The notes under the pieces were generated by a model that had not been told where the DNA came from, searched no databases, and saw only the letters and a list, made by a program, of their open reading frames with translations. This document shows, one piece after another, positions 5,127 through 5,510 of a DNA stretch of 5,510 bases (position 1 is the stretch's first letter; each line of letters starts with the position of its first letter). A program made the position numbers and the translations under genes. The DNA lies in contig JAHHUJ010000153.1 in the NCBI GenBank assembly GCA_020024075.1, forward strand, positions 1 through 5,510, given 5' to 3'. Source of the DNA: Psychrobacter sp. (GTDB lineage Bacteria > Pseudomonadota > Gammaproteobacteria > Pseudomonadales > Moraxellaceae).

Positions 5127-5510
5127 ATGACCAACAACAGGCGTAATATTCCACACTACTCAGATAAAGGGCAATACCCGGATAGTTACTATGCCTCTAG
5201 TCGAAATCTGAAGCCTGATCGCCCTACGCTAGAAGAAGACATCACCTGTGAGGTTTGTGTCGTAGGTGGCGGTTATAGTGGTCTATCAACAGCTTTACAT
5301 TTGACCGAAACTCAGCATGATGTTGTGCTACTAGAAGGTGCTCAGATTGGCTGGGGAGCCTCTGGACGTAATGGCGGGCAAATTGTAAATGGTCTGAACG
5401 CAAGCCTCCAAAAAATTAAAAAGTCTTATGGCGATCAAACCGCTGACTTCGTAGGTCAATTAGTTACCCGAGGCAACCAGATTATCCGACGCTTTATCGC
5501 TGACTATGAC
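5127..5510 (+). CDS. puuB: Gamma-glutamylputrescine oxidase PuuB (FAD-dependent, DAO family), 5' part
   Basis: PuuB oxidises gamma-glutamylputrescine to gamma-glutamyl-aminobutyraldehyde with release of ammonia and hydrogen peroxide. The 128 visible codons stay open to the window edge; the E. coli enzyme has 426 residues, so about 30% is seen. The N-terminus has SYYAS (20-24), then CEVCVVGGGYSGLSTALHL (41-59), a Rossmann FAD motif with GGGYSG at 47-52. Glu70 ends the second strand and should bind the ribose. The motif IGWGASGRNGGQIVNG follows at 74-89, typical of DAO-family oxidases and close to E. coli PuuB. The ATG lies two bases after the puuA stop, and its ribosome site (CAGGA, 5113-5117) is inside the end of puuA, so the two genes are co-transcribed and probably coupled. 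In E. coli, puuB instead lies in the puuDRCBE operon. Confidence 0.9.
   Translation, partial: MTNNRRNIPHYSDKGQYPDSYYASSRNLKPDRPTLEEDITCEVCVVGGGYSGLSTALHLTETQHDVVLLEGAQIGWGASGRNGGQIVNGLNASLQKIKKSYGDQTADFVGQLVTRGNQIIRRFIADYD

Overview
The window looks like chromosomal DNA of an AT-rich gammaproteobacterium. The wording of the HtpG and Puu proteins suggests the Moraxellaceae (Psychrobacter or a relative), but this is an impression from protein sequence and not a database result. It holds one chaperone locus and the start of a putrescine-degradation (Puu) cluster. There are no RNA genes, insertion sequences or CRISPR arrays that I can see.

Left part (1-1689, minus strand): the gene for the Hsp90 chaperone HtpG. 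It reads without interruption from its start codon at 1689 to the window edge. Its last 40 or so codons (about 1-117) are not HtpG. They read, in the same frame, as an internal piece of ornithine carbamoyltransferase (ArgF/OTCase), including the ornithine-binding DxxxSMG motif. The sequence therefore shows an in-frame HtpG::OTCase chimera that lacks the HtpG dimerisation domain. This is the most unusual thing here and may be an assembly or amplification chimera. Upstream lies a well-matched sigma-32 type heat-shock promoter (1841-1869), preceded by a Rho-independent terminator (1893-1927) that closes the neighbouring puuDR transcript.

Middle part (2047-3382, minus strand): puuD (gamma-glutamyl-GABA hydrolase) followed by an overlapping puuR (XRE/cupin repressor of the pathway). 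The two read as one operon.

Intergenic region 3383-3702: a divergent control region. It has a strong sigma-70 type promoter facing right (TTGACA-N17-TATATT), a candidate promoter facing left (TTTACA-N17-TATTTT), a perfect 12-bp inverted repeat just after the predicted rightward start, and a perfect 7-bp hairpin beside the puuA ribosome binding site.

Right part (3703-5510, plus strand): puuA (gamma-glutamylputrescine synthetase, a glutamine-synthetase homologue) and, two bases after its stop, puuB (FAD-dependent gamma-glutamylputrescine oxidase), cut by the window edge.

Together, PuuA would ligate glutamate to putrescine, PuuB would oxidise the product to gamma-glutamyl-aminobutyraldehyde, an aldehyde dehydrogenase (PuuC, not in view) would make gamma-glutamyl-GABA, and PuuD would release GABA. 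PuuR would repress both divergent transcripts until putrescine is present. The layout differs from E. coli, where puuB and puuC follow puuDR: here puuB sits behind puuA and the puuDR transcript ends after puuR.
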